The notes beneath the pieces are model-generated. The model was not told the DNA's origin, ran no database searches, and saw only the letters and a program-made list of their open reading frames with translations. A program made the position numbers and the translations under genes. From NCBI RefSeq assembly GCF_963678635.1, contig NC_087066.1, positions 62,362,054 to 62,426,053 on the forward strand: 64,000 bases of DNA, read 5' to 3'. Shown here one piece after another: positions 40,602-50,753 of this stretch (positions are counted from its first letter, which is position 1; each line of letters starts with the position of its first letter). The DNA is from Symsagittifera roscoffensis. Lineage: Eukaryota > Xenacoelomorpha > Acoela > Convolutidae.

Positions 40602-43475
40602 ATGTCAGTCCTCCAATCTTTAAAAGATGCAACTTCGGTGAAAGAGAAAGAATGGAGAGAGTTGTTAGAAATGAGCATTGAAAAGTTGGAATCAGAGCTG
40701 GAGCAAACCAAAAAAGCTCTTGAAGAAGAGCAGACGCGGTTTCTAGAACTCAAGACAGACTTCAAGCATAACTATGCGCTGTTGCAAGACAAAGAAAGCA
40801 AGTGCAATGGACTACAAATGAAATTTGAGCAGATGAAAGAGGCAAACGAAAATTTGAAGAACGACTACAACGACATTTCTGAAACAAATGAAAAGTTACG
40901 ATCACAAATCGACTATGAAAGGACTTCAATAGAAGAAATTCGGGTATTTTTCAAAGATTCGATTGATAGACAATCTAAAGAACACGAGCGGACGAGAAAG
41001 GAACTTGAAAAGTACTACACAGAGGAGATAGAAGTTCTACAGAAAACAAAAACTTCGTTGATGAAAGATTTAGCATTGCTTGAAGAAAATTTCAATTCGC
41101 AGAAAGATCAATACATTGCTGAACACGAGGAAAAGTTCTTTGAATTAAGAACTGAAAACGATGAGAAGTTTTCGTCAATGGAGCAAAAGATATTCACTTT
41201 AGAACTAGAGAAAGATATGCTGTTTAAGGACATGCAAACTTTGACTGCGGCTGCCAATAGCTTACAGAGAGAGCTAGAAGAAAAAGACGGTTCTAGTAAT
41301 GAGTTGAAAACAAGCAAGAAGACATTGGAGCTAAAACTGAAAGATTTGCAAAAGGTGCACCAAGCCCATATAAAGCAGTCTCAATATGAACTAGCTGAAA
41401 TGAACGAAAAGTTTTCTAAACAGGCCAACAATTCGGAATTCAAAATCTCAAATCTTAAAGATACGTTATCGAAAAGTGAAATGGCATGTAAAGAATTGAA
41501 AATTGAGACGAATAGTCTAAAACAGCAAGTAAATGACCAGAAAAGATCCCAACTGTCAGAAATGCAAATCAAAGACGAAGAAGTTTCGAGGCTGAAAAGT
41601 AGGTTCGAATCAGATTTGATGCAGAAAGACTCGTCGCACGAAAAGTTGTTTGATGAAAAACGTAAATTGCAACAGGAGCTGGAGCTGTGTACTATAGAGA
41701 AAGACAGATTGGCAAAAATGTTGAACGAAGAAGGAAAACATTGCCAGGAAAAGTTGGATCGAATGAAATATGACCTGAAAGTCAAAAACGAAGACTTGGA
41801 AAGGTACAGAGGTGAGATTGCAGTGAATCTTGAAAATATTCGAGCCTTACAACAAGAAATGGAACAAAAAGATTTAGACTGGAGTAGAAAATGCGAACAG
41901 ATTGAAGCTTCGAGTTATGAAAAATCAGAAGCGCTCGTCAAAACGCTTTCTGAGCATCGTTCAAAAATGTCTGTTGAGATATCAGAGCTGAAGCGCGCAG
42001 TGAATGCAAAAACTCACCTAGTCCATTTACTCAAGAAAGAGAGAGATTGCAGTGTTTTAACGTTAAGAAGGCACAATTTGTCTGTAGATTTTGACATTCC
42101 TATCAAGGATTCTCAGGTTGATTTGGATGGTCTAAAGTCAATCGAATTTGAAAGGATGACCGATCAAAACGAAAACTTACGGGAAGTTATCAAAAAAATG
42201 AGAGAAGAAATGGTAAATTTCAGTAAAGAAACCGACACCAAGCACCGTCGCGAAGTGCAAAAGCTAACGAACAGAATAACGGATTTGCAACGCGAGGTGG
42301 ACGAAAAAAGCTCAAAGTTGCAACAAATTCAGTCGAGCAATCGAACTTTTGAAACTGAACTGAATAAACTCAGAAGCAAAATTGAGAGCCAAAGTACTGA
42401 TGAAAACGTTGACAACTCGATTGCTACAGAGAAGTTCTCAGACATGCAATATGAATTGATGACGCAAAAACGGAAATCAGCCAGTGAGATCAAGAGTTTG
42501 AAATCTCAATTGGAATTGGCAGAAGAAAAAATAGAGAAGCTTAACCATGAAAAGGAGAGTTTGTTTCATAGGTTGAGAACAGGGCAGCAAAATTCAACAA
42601 GTTTTGGTCAGTCAATGAAAAACCATGAAGCAGAGTATATAGTCCAGCTGAATAATAAGTTGAAGACTGCGGCAAAACACATAAACTATCTGGCCAAGGA
42701 GAGGCAGAGGCTCATTGCAGCTTGCAACAAACTCAGAGCTGGTTCTCTAGATGCTCCAACTAAGTCGCCAGAAGCGCAAAAAGGGGTGTTCAAATCGCGT
42801 CTGGATGAAATCCAACAGTTGCAGTACGAGCTGGCTCGGAAGCAATTAGCGGAGAATTTTGAAGGCGAGACAGGCGGTGCTGGTAGCTTCAACCAAATTT
42901 CGGTTGATGATGAGTCAAATGAGAGACCGAAAAGGATCGACTCTCCTATTTTATCCTCTTCGCGCGGCACTTCACCATCCCAGACATTAGCAAGAATGCA
43001 AAGTAATGTGAGGAGAAACATTGGACCAGAAATGCATTCTTCCTCTTCGGCAGTTGAATCAGAGCCAACTCCAGACAGAAGAAGAAAGGTGGACCAAGGT
43101 GCGGTTGATGTTATGTCATCAATCGGTGCAGAAGATACGACGCTTCAGAATATAATGAAAATGGTTGACAAGGGTCCCGAGTCATTCACACCTATGATGG
43201 CATCCTTGAACTCTTCAGATGGGACTATGTTAAACAGATTCGCATCAGGGAATCAAATCTCGGAAGCACAAGAACACCAAAGGGTTACAGAAGGAAACCA
43301 TACACCAGGGAGTAAGCCTGGTCAAAACCTGGAAGTTGTTGGGAAGTCAGAATCGATTGCAGCAGAAAAAGATCGTAAACAAGTCACTATGTCACTGAAA
43401 GCCCAGGGAAAGTTAGCCGCAGCAGAAACAAGAAAGAGAGTTGTTAGAAATTATAATAACAAATCGGAGGAATAA
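40602..43475 (+). CDS. CCDC57-like centrosomal coiled-coil protein, 957 residues
   Basis: Nearly the whole product (residues 1 to about 720) is heptad-rich coiled coil with high Glu/Lys/Gln. The last about 230 residues are Ser-rich and disordered, then a basic end (KAQGKLAAAETRKRVV). The N-terminal KEKEWRELLE, about 35 residues later a DFKHNYALLQDKE segment, then KERQRLIAACNKLRA near residue 700, resemble what I remember of vertebrate CCDC57 (KEEEWRALQ, DFVYNLQVLEERD, a KEKQQLI-NRLRAEL block). Human CCDC57 is of similar length. CCDC57 is reported to bind microtubules and act at centriolar satellites in centriole duplication. A splice-acceptor-like TTTTTTCAG ends at 40584, and the frame stays open between it and the ATG, so an upstream exon is possible. 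The 2.9-kb single exon is unusual if the gene is normally intron-rich. An AATAAA overlaps the stop codon (43471-43476). Confidence 0.75.
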   Translation: MSVLQSLKDATSVKEKEWRELLEMSIEKLESELEQTKKALEEEQTRFLELKTDFKHNYALLQDKESKCNGLQMKFEQMKEANENLKNDYNDISETNEKLRSQIDYERTSIEEIRVFFKDSIDRQSKEHERTRKELEKYYTEEIEVLQKTKTSLMKDLALLEENFNSQKDQYIAEHEEKFFELRTENDEKFSSMEQKIFTLELEKDMLFKDMQTLTAAANSLQRELEEKDGSSNELKTSKKTLELKLKDLQKVHQAHIKQSQYELAEMNEKFSKQANNSEFKISNLKDTLSKSEMACKELKIETNSLKQQVNDQKRSQLSEMQIKDEEVSRLKSRFESDLMQKDSSHEKLFDEKRKLQQELELCTIEKDRLAKMLNEEGKHCQEKLDRMKYDLKVKNEDLERYRGEIAVNLENIRALQQEMEQKDLDWSRKCEQIEASSYEKSEALVKTLSEHRSKMSVEISELKRAVNAKTHLVHLLKKERDCSVLTLRRHNLSVDFDIPIKDSQVDLDGLKSIEFERMTDQNENLREVIKKMREEMVNFSKETDTKHRREVQKLTNRITDLQREVDEKSSKLQQIQSSNRTFETELNKLRSKIESQSTDENVDNSIATEKFSDMQYELMTQKRKSASEIKSLKSQLELAEEKIEKLNHEKESLFHRLRTGQQNSTSFGQSMKNHEAEYIVQLNNKLKTAAKHINYLAKERQRLIAACNKLRAGSLDAPTKSPEAQKGVFKSRLDEIQQLQYELARKQLAENFEGETGGAGSFNQISVDDESNERPKRIDSPILSSSRGTSPSQTLARMQSNVRRNIGPEMHSSSSAVESEPTPDRRRKVDQGAVDVMSSIGAEDTTLQNIMKMVDKGPESFTPMMASLNSSDGTMLNRFASGNQISEAQEHQRVTEGNHTPGSKPGQNLEVVGKSESIAAEKDRKQVTMSLKAQGKLAAAETRKRVVRNYNNKSEE

Positions 43476-45419
43476 ACTTAGAAAATGCCATAGACCCAAA
43501 TTTTCAACCGTATTGTATTATAGTGTTTATGATTGTACATATTTTTCTTGCCGATATCTCGTGTTAATTTACTCTTTATTGACGTTTGCTCCCCAGAATT
43601 TTTGTTTACTCTTCGAGGTAAGGTTTGAGCCTCATTTAGTATTTGACATGCTACATTTCAATTGTTGCAACGTTCAATTTTTTTTGAAGTCTATGTTAGT
43701 TGATCATTTTATAGTTTCCTGTACGAATGCTGGAACAAGTATTTTAACTGAACGCAAAATTGAATGCAAATTTGCAATGTCATCTATGGTTTTCGTCATA
43801 CATCTGTTGAAGCGCAGATGCCTTAACACTTTTTTGCTACACCAACTTTCAAAAAGTTTTTCAGAGTTTCATAAATCAAAATTTGCAAACGTTATATGCG
43901 TGGCTCCAAAGGTACTCGCAGGGGCTCCAAATCTGACCTCTGATTAGAGTTACTGACATTCTCTTAGTTTCCGCGATCTGCCGATTTTCATAATTTTTCT
44001 AAAGATTTTTCAAAATTATGCTCAAAACCAAGTTTAAACTCTCAACTTTATGCTTAAGTGCTTACTGGGGTTTAGTTTAGTTTTAATTGAATTAAATGAT
44101 TTTTTCTGTAAATTCCATTTACATGAAAAAATGTCAGAATAGGAGACAACAGTGCTAAAATGACATTAAAATATTAATGATAAAATGATAAATTGTAGTG
44201 GGAGTCAGCTTCTCAACAAAATTTTGTCCCAAATCGTAGAACAGCTTTTTTCAACTCAGAGAACTTTTTCAATTTATTTTGGAATCCTTAATACTACCAA
44301 AACTGCTTCAATAAGATACCTTTCTTGTGACCCCCTGCAATCTTTCCTGGAGTTCCTCACAATTGGGTGAAAAAAACGACCCAAATCAAAGCTCCTTCAC
44401 GCTCTTCGAGAGTGATCAGAACAATCAAATTAAAAAATTTCATTTAAGAGTTAAATGATTATACAAAAAATATAATCTTTTTTGATTTTTTTTGGTAAAG
44501 GAAAGTGCAGTTTTATGCTGTCGGTATTTTAGAGTCGAAAATTTAAGTTGAAAATACAAAGATTTGAAACCAGGTAACTTTTGAGTTATGCCAAAGTTAG
44601 AGTTCAATTTTAAAAAACTTTGATTTCATAATTTCAGTTCGTTTGAAAGGCCTAATCTTTTGAACTTTGAAACCTTCAAAAAATCTACCTTTTTCTATAT
44701 TATCTCAAAGTTTTAACTATTCAGTGAGATTTTTAGCACCTCTGCAGCCAAAAATTTAACTGAGTAGGGTTAACCTCAAACTTACTGCAAAATAATAAAG
44801 GGTGCTGAAACTAGCCGTAAAATGAATGATTTTTTAAATCGATTTGGACTATCGTTGATCCTTTTAATATATAGTGGCTTGGTGCTTATAACACACTTTT
44901 TGCGAAAGGTAGCTATGTTCACCGTGTAGAACGCTATTTTCGCTCTGTGTTTTTAAAAGAAGATCAGAGCTTTTTTCCATGTTAACAACTGTTCTAACAA
45001 AATCAGTGAATCATTTTTCAGCTTTTTTTCCTCAGTTGTGTTTGTCAAAAACTAACTAAAATTGAGCATGTTTGCGTTTTAAGAACTCGCTCCTTTTGAA
45101 GTCTGATTTTATAGTGGGATGTGTTTTTTTTGCAATTTCATTTGAATAGTTTTAGATCTTTTTTGCTTCATTCAGCTTGAAAGATAAGGGTTTCGGCTTT
45201 TTTTTATACCGATTTAGCCGATTCATGCTGCGTCCCATGAAAGAACATTTTTTAAAAATTCGTGTTTGGGTTGTGAGACTTTATTAATAAACTGAAGTTC
45301 GAAAATTTCCTGTCGTAAGTTTTTCTTCCAAAGCCAGTTCTTTTTTGCTCAACCGAAGATAGTGAGATAGTAAAACAAGCTCTACCCAGGAGGATGGGGG
45401 GCAAAGCTTAACCCAGTTA
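43476..45419. other. 3' flank of the CCDC57-like gene, non-coding
   Basis: A 168-codon ORF (43441-43947) overlaps the gene end out of frame and has no motif. 43831-43922 is a dispersed repeat also present inverted at 21899-21990. The rest is AT-rich without structure that I can name. Confidence 0.5.
43831..43922 (+). repeat. Dispersed repeat shared with 21899-21990
   Basis: About 92 bp, matching the inverted copy next to the truncated hAT MITE with only a few mismatches. It contains GCTACACCAACTTTCAAAAA and GGTACTCGCAGG. It may be a fragment of the same gene's 3' flank that was duplicated, or a small element. Confidence 0.75.
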
Positions 45420-47960
45420 AGTTTTCGATAAAGAAATGCACCAAAAAAATTATTTCAATTTTTTTTTGCAAACTTAGCCTCATGATATGACTTATGACTC
45501 TTCAAGGTCATGTTACATCCTCATCTCAGTAACTTAGTTTCATTGAGATACATGAAAATTACTCAGAATTAATTTTTTTGTAAAAAAACGCATTTTTTTA
45601 AGTTCTGTTTTATCAATGTAGTAAGAATCAGCAAAGTCATGTTACATCCTCTGCTAACTCTATAGCTAAATCTTTTTCTATAAATGGCTTAAGCAAGAAA
45701 ATTGTATTTGAAAAGTTTGCAATTTTTAAGTGTTGCTTTTTCAAGCTCATTAAAATCATTTTACATCAACTGTCCTCTCGAAAATAATCGATTGTCTCAA
45801 AATAAGTATAAACATGAAGGTTGCTCAGCTACAAGAATCAAAATTGAAAAATGTGCAGTTTTCAAACTTTGCCTCCTTATTTGTAAAATGACTCAAATCT
45901 GATTATCCTTGCGCTTATGATCTCCGTGAGGGCTTTTACTTGATCTATACTCAGTGCAACAATAACAGAAGACATGCGCATGATGACTCATACCAAATAA
46001 AATGAAGAAAACCTGAACAATGCGTTTAATTACAAAAAAAATTAATTCTGAGCAACTTTTACCTTTATGCGCTAGGTCGCTCAGAAGTTGCAAAATTGCT
46101 CAAAAGATCCTCAGCATCAAAAAAAAAGTTAAAATTCAAAAAAAAACTTTTTACCAATTTTTGCCTCATGATATGCTATATGACTCATCAAAGCATGTTA
46201 CATCCTCTTATATCTCATCTATTTTTGATTTTTCGACCATAGGCATTAACAAGAAAATTGCTCAGAATTATTTTTTTTTATAGAAAAAGCATTTTTGAAG
46301 TTTTGCTTAATTTTTTTGCAGTATGACTCATCGTGGTCATGTTACATCATCTGCTATCTTATTAAATTAACTTTTTTCGACCATAGGCTAAAAGGTGAAA
46401 TTTGCTCAAAATCAACAAACTTTTTGTAAAAAAAATTGCATTTTTCAAGTTTTGCTTTATCATATGTACTATGAATCATCGAAGTCATGTTACATTCTCT
46501 GCTATCTCAAAAAATAATTTTTTTTGACCATTGGCTTAAACAAAAAACAGGTCGGCTTTGAGTTTTATAATTTAAAAATTTGTATTTCTTGAGTTTTGTT
46601 TATTCATGCTCATCAAGATCAGTTTTTCATCAACTTTTATCTTGAGAATTTTTGATTGTCTCAGAATAAGTATGAAAACAAAAATTAGTTGATCAGCTAG
46701 AAAATTAAAATTGAAAAATATACAGTTTGAAAACTTTGCCTCTTTATTCGTAAAATGACCCAAATCTGATTATTTATCGTTAGGCTTATGATCTCCATTA
46801 GGTCTTTAACTTGTTATATACTTAGCGCAACATTAACAAAAGACATGAGGATGATGACTCATACTACATAAATTGGAGCAAAATTTGAACCAAGGGGTTT
46901 TCTTTAAACAAATAATTCTGAGCAACTTTCACGTTTATGCCTATGGTCGCTCAGAATTTGCAAAATAATTCTCAGAAGATGCTCAGCATCGAAAAAAAAT
47001 ATGTTAAAAAAACTTGTTTTTTTTTTCAAACTTTGCCTCTTGACATGAAGTATGACTCCTCAAGGTCATGTTACGTCCTCTTAGGTCTCATTAAATTTTG
47101 AATTTTTGGCCATAGGCATAAACGTGAAAGTTGCTCAGAATAAAAAAAAACGTTGTAAGAAAATGCATTGTTCAAGTTTTGCTTCCTTTTATATGATATG
47201 ACTCATCATGGTAATGTTGCACCCTCTGTTATCTCATTGAATAATCATTTTTCGACCATAAGCAAGAACGTGAAATTTGCTCAGAATCAACAATTTTTTT
47301 TTGTAATAAAAATGCATTTTTCAAATTTTGCTTTCTCATAAGTCGTGTTACATCCTCTGCTTGCTATCTCAATAAATATATAGTTTTTTTTCTACCATGG
47401 ACTTAAAGAAGTTGGCCAGCTTTGAAAAATGTTTTTTTTTAAACTTGCATTTTTTGATTTTGCTTAATCATTTTCATCAAAATCATTTTACATCAACTGC
47501 CATCTTGGAATTAATAATAAGTATGAACATGAAAGTTGCTTAGCTACAAAATTTAAAATTGAAAAAATATGCAGATTTCAAACTTTGCCTCTTTATTTGT
47601 AAAATGACTCAAATCTGATTATCCTAACTCTTATGATCACCATTAGTGCTTTTAATGTTTATATACTAAGCACAACATTTACAGAAGACATGACCATGAT
47701 GACTCAATTTACACAAAATGAAACAACACTTGAACAATGCGTTTTTCTACAAAAAATTAATTCCCAGCATCTTTCAACTTTATGGCTATGGTCGCTCAGA
47801 AATTCCTCAGAAATTGCAAAAAAAGCCCAGAATTTGCTCAGCATCAAAAAAAATTGATTTAAAAATGTTTTTTTTTTCAAACTTTGCCTCATTATATGAA
47901 TTATGACTCAAAAAGCTAGAGCAATTATCAGTCATAATTTTCTATCCCTTGTTTCCTAAC
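45420..47960. repeat. Satellite-like array with higher-order organisation
   Basis: Monomers of roughly 130-150 bp repeat the frame CAAACTTTGCCTC, TATGACTCATCA, GTCATGTTACATCCTCTGC, TTTTTCGACCATAGGC, GTGAAAGTTGCTCAGAA and poly-T/poly-A. A distinctive segment (AAATGACTCAAATCTGATTAT then a TTATGATCTCCAT and AACA-AGAAGACATG block) recurs at about 45888, 46753 and 47601, giving a higher-order period of about 850-865 bp. The first unit is shorter. Nine exact TGACTCA words occur from 45889 to 47910. No coding function. Confidence 0.85.
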
Positions 47961-49659
47961 TGTTTTAATGATTTTGATTGGCCTAACTGTTGTAAGAAAT
48001 TCAATAAATAAACTCAGAGTTTTTTGAGGAAAATTAAAACGAAATTATGAATTCAAACGTGACAGCTCTCAATTCGTAGTTGACTCATTTGAATATTTTC
48101 CCCCAGACTTCTGAAACACCAACACCAGATAATGACTCAAAACAACCTTGCTCGGTTTTCAGTACATTAAAAGTAGTAGAAGATCACATTTTTGCAAAAA
48201 CTGTCAGGGAAATTTTTCAAAGTTCAATAAAACAGATTATTCTAAGACTCCGCTAAATCCTCGGACACCTTGAACCGGCGTATTGGATCAATAATCTATG
48301 GTAAGCTACAAATATGAGGTTCTTAAACACGACCCTGCATACGAAGGAATGAAGATCTCGTTGAAAACTGTTTCTGAATCTCAACAGCTCGAGAACTACC
48401 ATCGACAAGATAATATTCAAATGTTTGCAATCCAAAAGAATTAACGCAAAAAATACTGCAAAAGTATAAAAAAATTAAGTTCAAAATGTTTCACAAAAAT
48501 TACAACAATTGTAACTTTAAATGATATAACCATTGTTCACAATTTTCCCATCAGAAATTATGGAAAGCGCCCTTTTATCGCTCTTTTTTCTCGAAGCATA
48601 GGAAAAACTGAAGTGCTGAAGACGAAAAATTGTTAAAGGCTCGAATAATTCAAGATTTTTTTCGCCCAAGAACTGAATTTTTCAATATTCTTAAATGGGA
48701 CTCTCGTATAGTGGTTTCATGGATGAGGGAGGGCTCGATACTTTAAGTTTGGAGAAATTACGAGTAAACGTACAGTAGCAAGGCTGTACGAAGGAAAAGT
48801 AGATCTGGTATACGCTATTTACAACATTATGAAGTGTTTTAATAAAGACCCCAATTAACCTTTGCTCCCAAAATTTTTGTCATTTTGAAGATAGCTGACT
48901 TAAATTACCTTTCTCTAGATAAGAACTACGAAAACTTGGAAACACCCGTTTAGAGATTCGAGCATTTTCCCTGAATAATTTGCTAAACAGAAACGTTGCT
49001 AGCTTATACAAAAGATATCTAGCAGGCCTAATAGATTGAGATGAAATCATTTGTCGACAGAAGTTTTTTATCTCAAAAATTTTCATTTGTTTTGAAAACT
49101 CACGTCAAATCTGTAAAATTTCGAATGAATTGAGTAGAAAATTTGATTATCAGATCATAATATTTTTACTCAAATCCTATGTATGTTCCGGTCCTAAGTC
49201 TCCGTCCGTCTAGCAAAACTGTCAAAGTCTTTACTCAGTTCTCTCGGTAGATTTCCGCACACCAGTAATTCCGTATCAAATAAATTCTTCTTTATTTGTT
49301 CAAAGATATCAATAATAAAAGTAGATTGTATAATTTTGAGTTTAGCGAACAAATTATCATCGGGATTGGATCATGTAAATGAACTTCTACTGAATTTGTC
49401 AAAACATGTTGCAGGTCGGCCTCAGCTAATTTCATCAATCAATCATTGAAACAAGGAAGTTTTCGTCGCGATCTTTCAAAAACTCAAGTCATACCTTTCA
49501 GATGCCAAGGAGGATAAAAACAGGCTCATTTTTCGTCTAATTGTATAGAGTAAAAAACAAAAGGGTTGTTTACAATCGATTGTATATGTAATGTGAAAGT
49601 CTACCTTTTTTCCGTTGTAAACTATTTGGTTTCCGCGAGAAACATCAAAGAATAGACGC
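47961..49659. other. Non-genic AT-rich DNA
   Basis: Two more TGACTCA words follow the satellite (near 48078 and 48133). A block near 49470-49510 (GATCTTTCAAAAACTCAAGT) recurs diverged at 50107-50146 on the far side of the CCDC57 fragment. No gene recognised. Confidence 0.45.
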
Positions 49660-50106
49660 AATGAAGTCGAATTGGGAAGAAACGAGAAGAATTGGGAATC
49701 ACAGCGAAAACCGACGGGAAATTATCGACGAAATAACAGAAGAAATGGTAAATTTCAGTCAGAAAACGACACCAAAAACCGTCGTGTTTTGCAAAAACTA
49801 ACGAACAGAATAACGAATTTACAATAAGGAACAATACAAAAACTCAAATTTGCAACAAAATCAATCGAATAAATGATCTTTCGAAGCAAAAGTGAGAATC
49901 AAAAATCTGATGTAAGTGTTCACAATTCGATCGCTAGATAAAAATTCTCAGATATAATGTGTGAATTGATGACACAAAAACCAAAATCAGCCAGTGAGAA
50001 TAATGTTTGAAACAAATCTCAATTTTGAGTAGCAGAAGAAAAAATAGACAGGCTTAACCATGAAAAAAAGAATTTGTTTCACAGATTGAGAACAGGAGAG
50101 ATAAAT
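49660..50106 (+). pseudogene. Decayed partial copy of the CCDC57-like gene
   Basis: Aligns collinearly with 42131-42600 of the intact gene. Shared words include GAAGAAATGGTAAATTTCAG, CTAACGAACAGAATAACG, GAATTGATGAC-CAAAAA, AAATCAGCCAGTGAGA and CTTAACCATGAAAA. Stops, indels and A-rich substitutions destroy the frame. It represents about 16% of the parent ORF. It lies 6-7 kb downstream in the same orientation, beyond the satellite array. Confidence 0.9.
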
Positions 50107-50269
50107 CGATTCTTTCAAAAACTCAAATCATCCCACTCAAAAGCCAAAAATGTTTTTTTTTTAACAGGCAAAATTCTGGTTTTGCAAAGAATTCGATTTC
50201 CGCAAGAAACAAGAAAAAGAGAGGCATTCGTTGAGCTAATTGAAAAGTGATGTCCAATAACAAACATGA

Positions 50270-50753
50270 AACAAGACTGCTCGTATCAGGGCGAAGCCCT
50301 GAATGTTCCGACTGCCTTTAAATGAAAAAAAAAAATTTCTAAATTTTTTATGAAAATCATCCCCTCACACGCCATATAAAGTACAAAAAGATAGATTTCG
50401 TTCCTTGTAACAAATCAATTATGACAAATAAGCTTCGTTAAACCAATTTGGAAAGATTTATAAGACGGATTAAACCTCCGCTTACGCGTTAATAGCGCGA
50501 ATTATATCGCGCGTTAATTGTCCCAAATTGGTCAAAATGGCCAAAATGGCAATCTTTAAACCCTCATAACTTTACGAAAAATGATCACAGGTGAAATATC
50601 TTTTCAAATTTAAGCTCAAGAAAACAATACCTTTTGAATGATATAAAAAAATTCCGTCAAAAATGGCTAGTTAAAAAATCGAAATTTGTCTGAAGAAAAA
50701 AAAACCCACCCCGAGCACAAATATTCCGTTACTTTCGTATCGAAAGTCGGAAC
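50270..50753 (-). mobile_element. Helitron-like element, copy G
   Basis: 484 bp, read on plus from AACAAGACTGCTCGTATCAG with intact GGGCGAAGCCC hairpin to TTTCGTATCGAAAGTCGGAAC with intact left-end hairpin. Shorter than copies A-D by a deletion of the T/A-rich block near the right end. It is inserted just downstream of the CCDC57 fragment. Confidence 0.8.

Noticed and set aside
43441-43947. 168-codon plus-strand ORF after the CCDC57-like gene
   Set aside because: Overlaps the gene end out of frame, has no motif and includes a dispersed repeat; treated as 3' flank.
45420-47960. CRISPR-like array
   Set aside because: Monomers are diverged and contiguous, without unique spacers, in a eukaryotic context.
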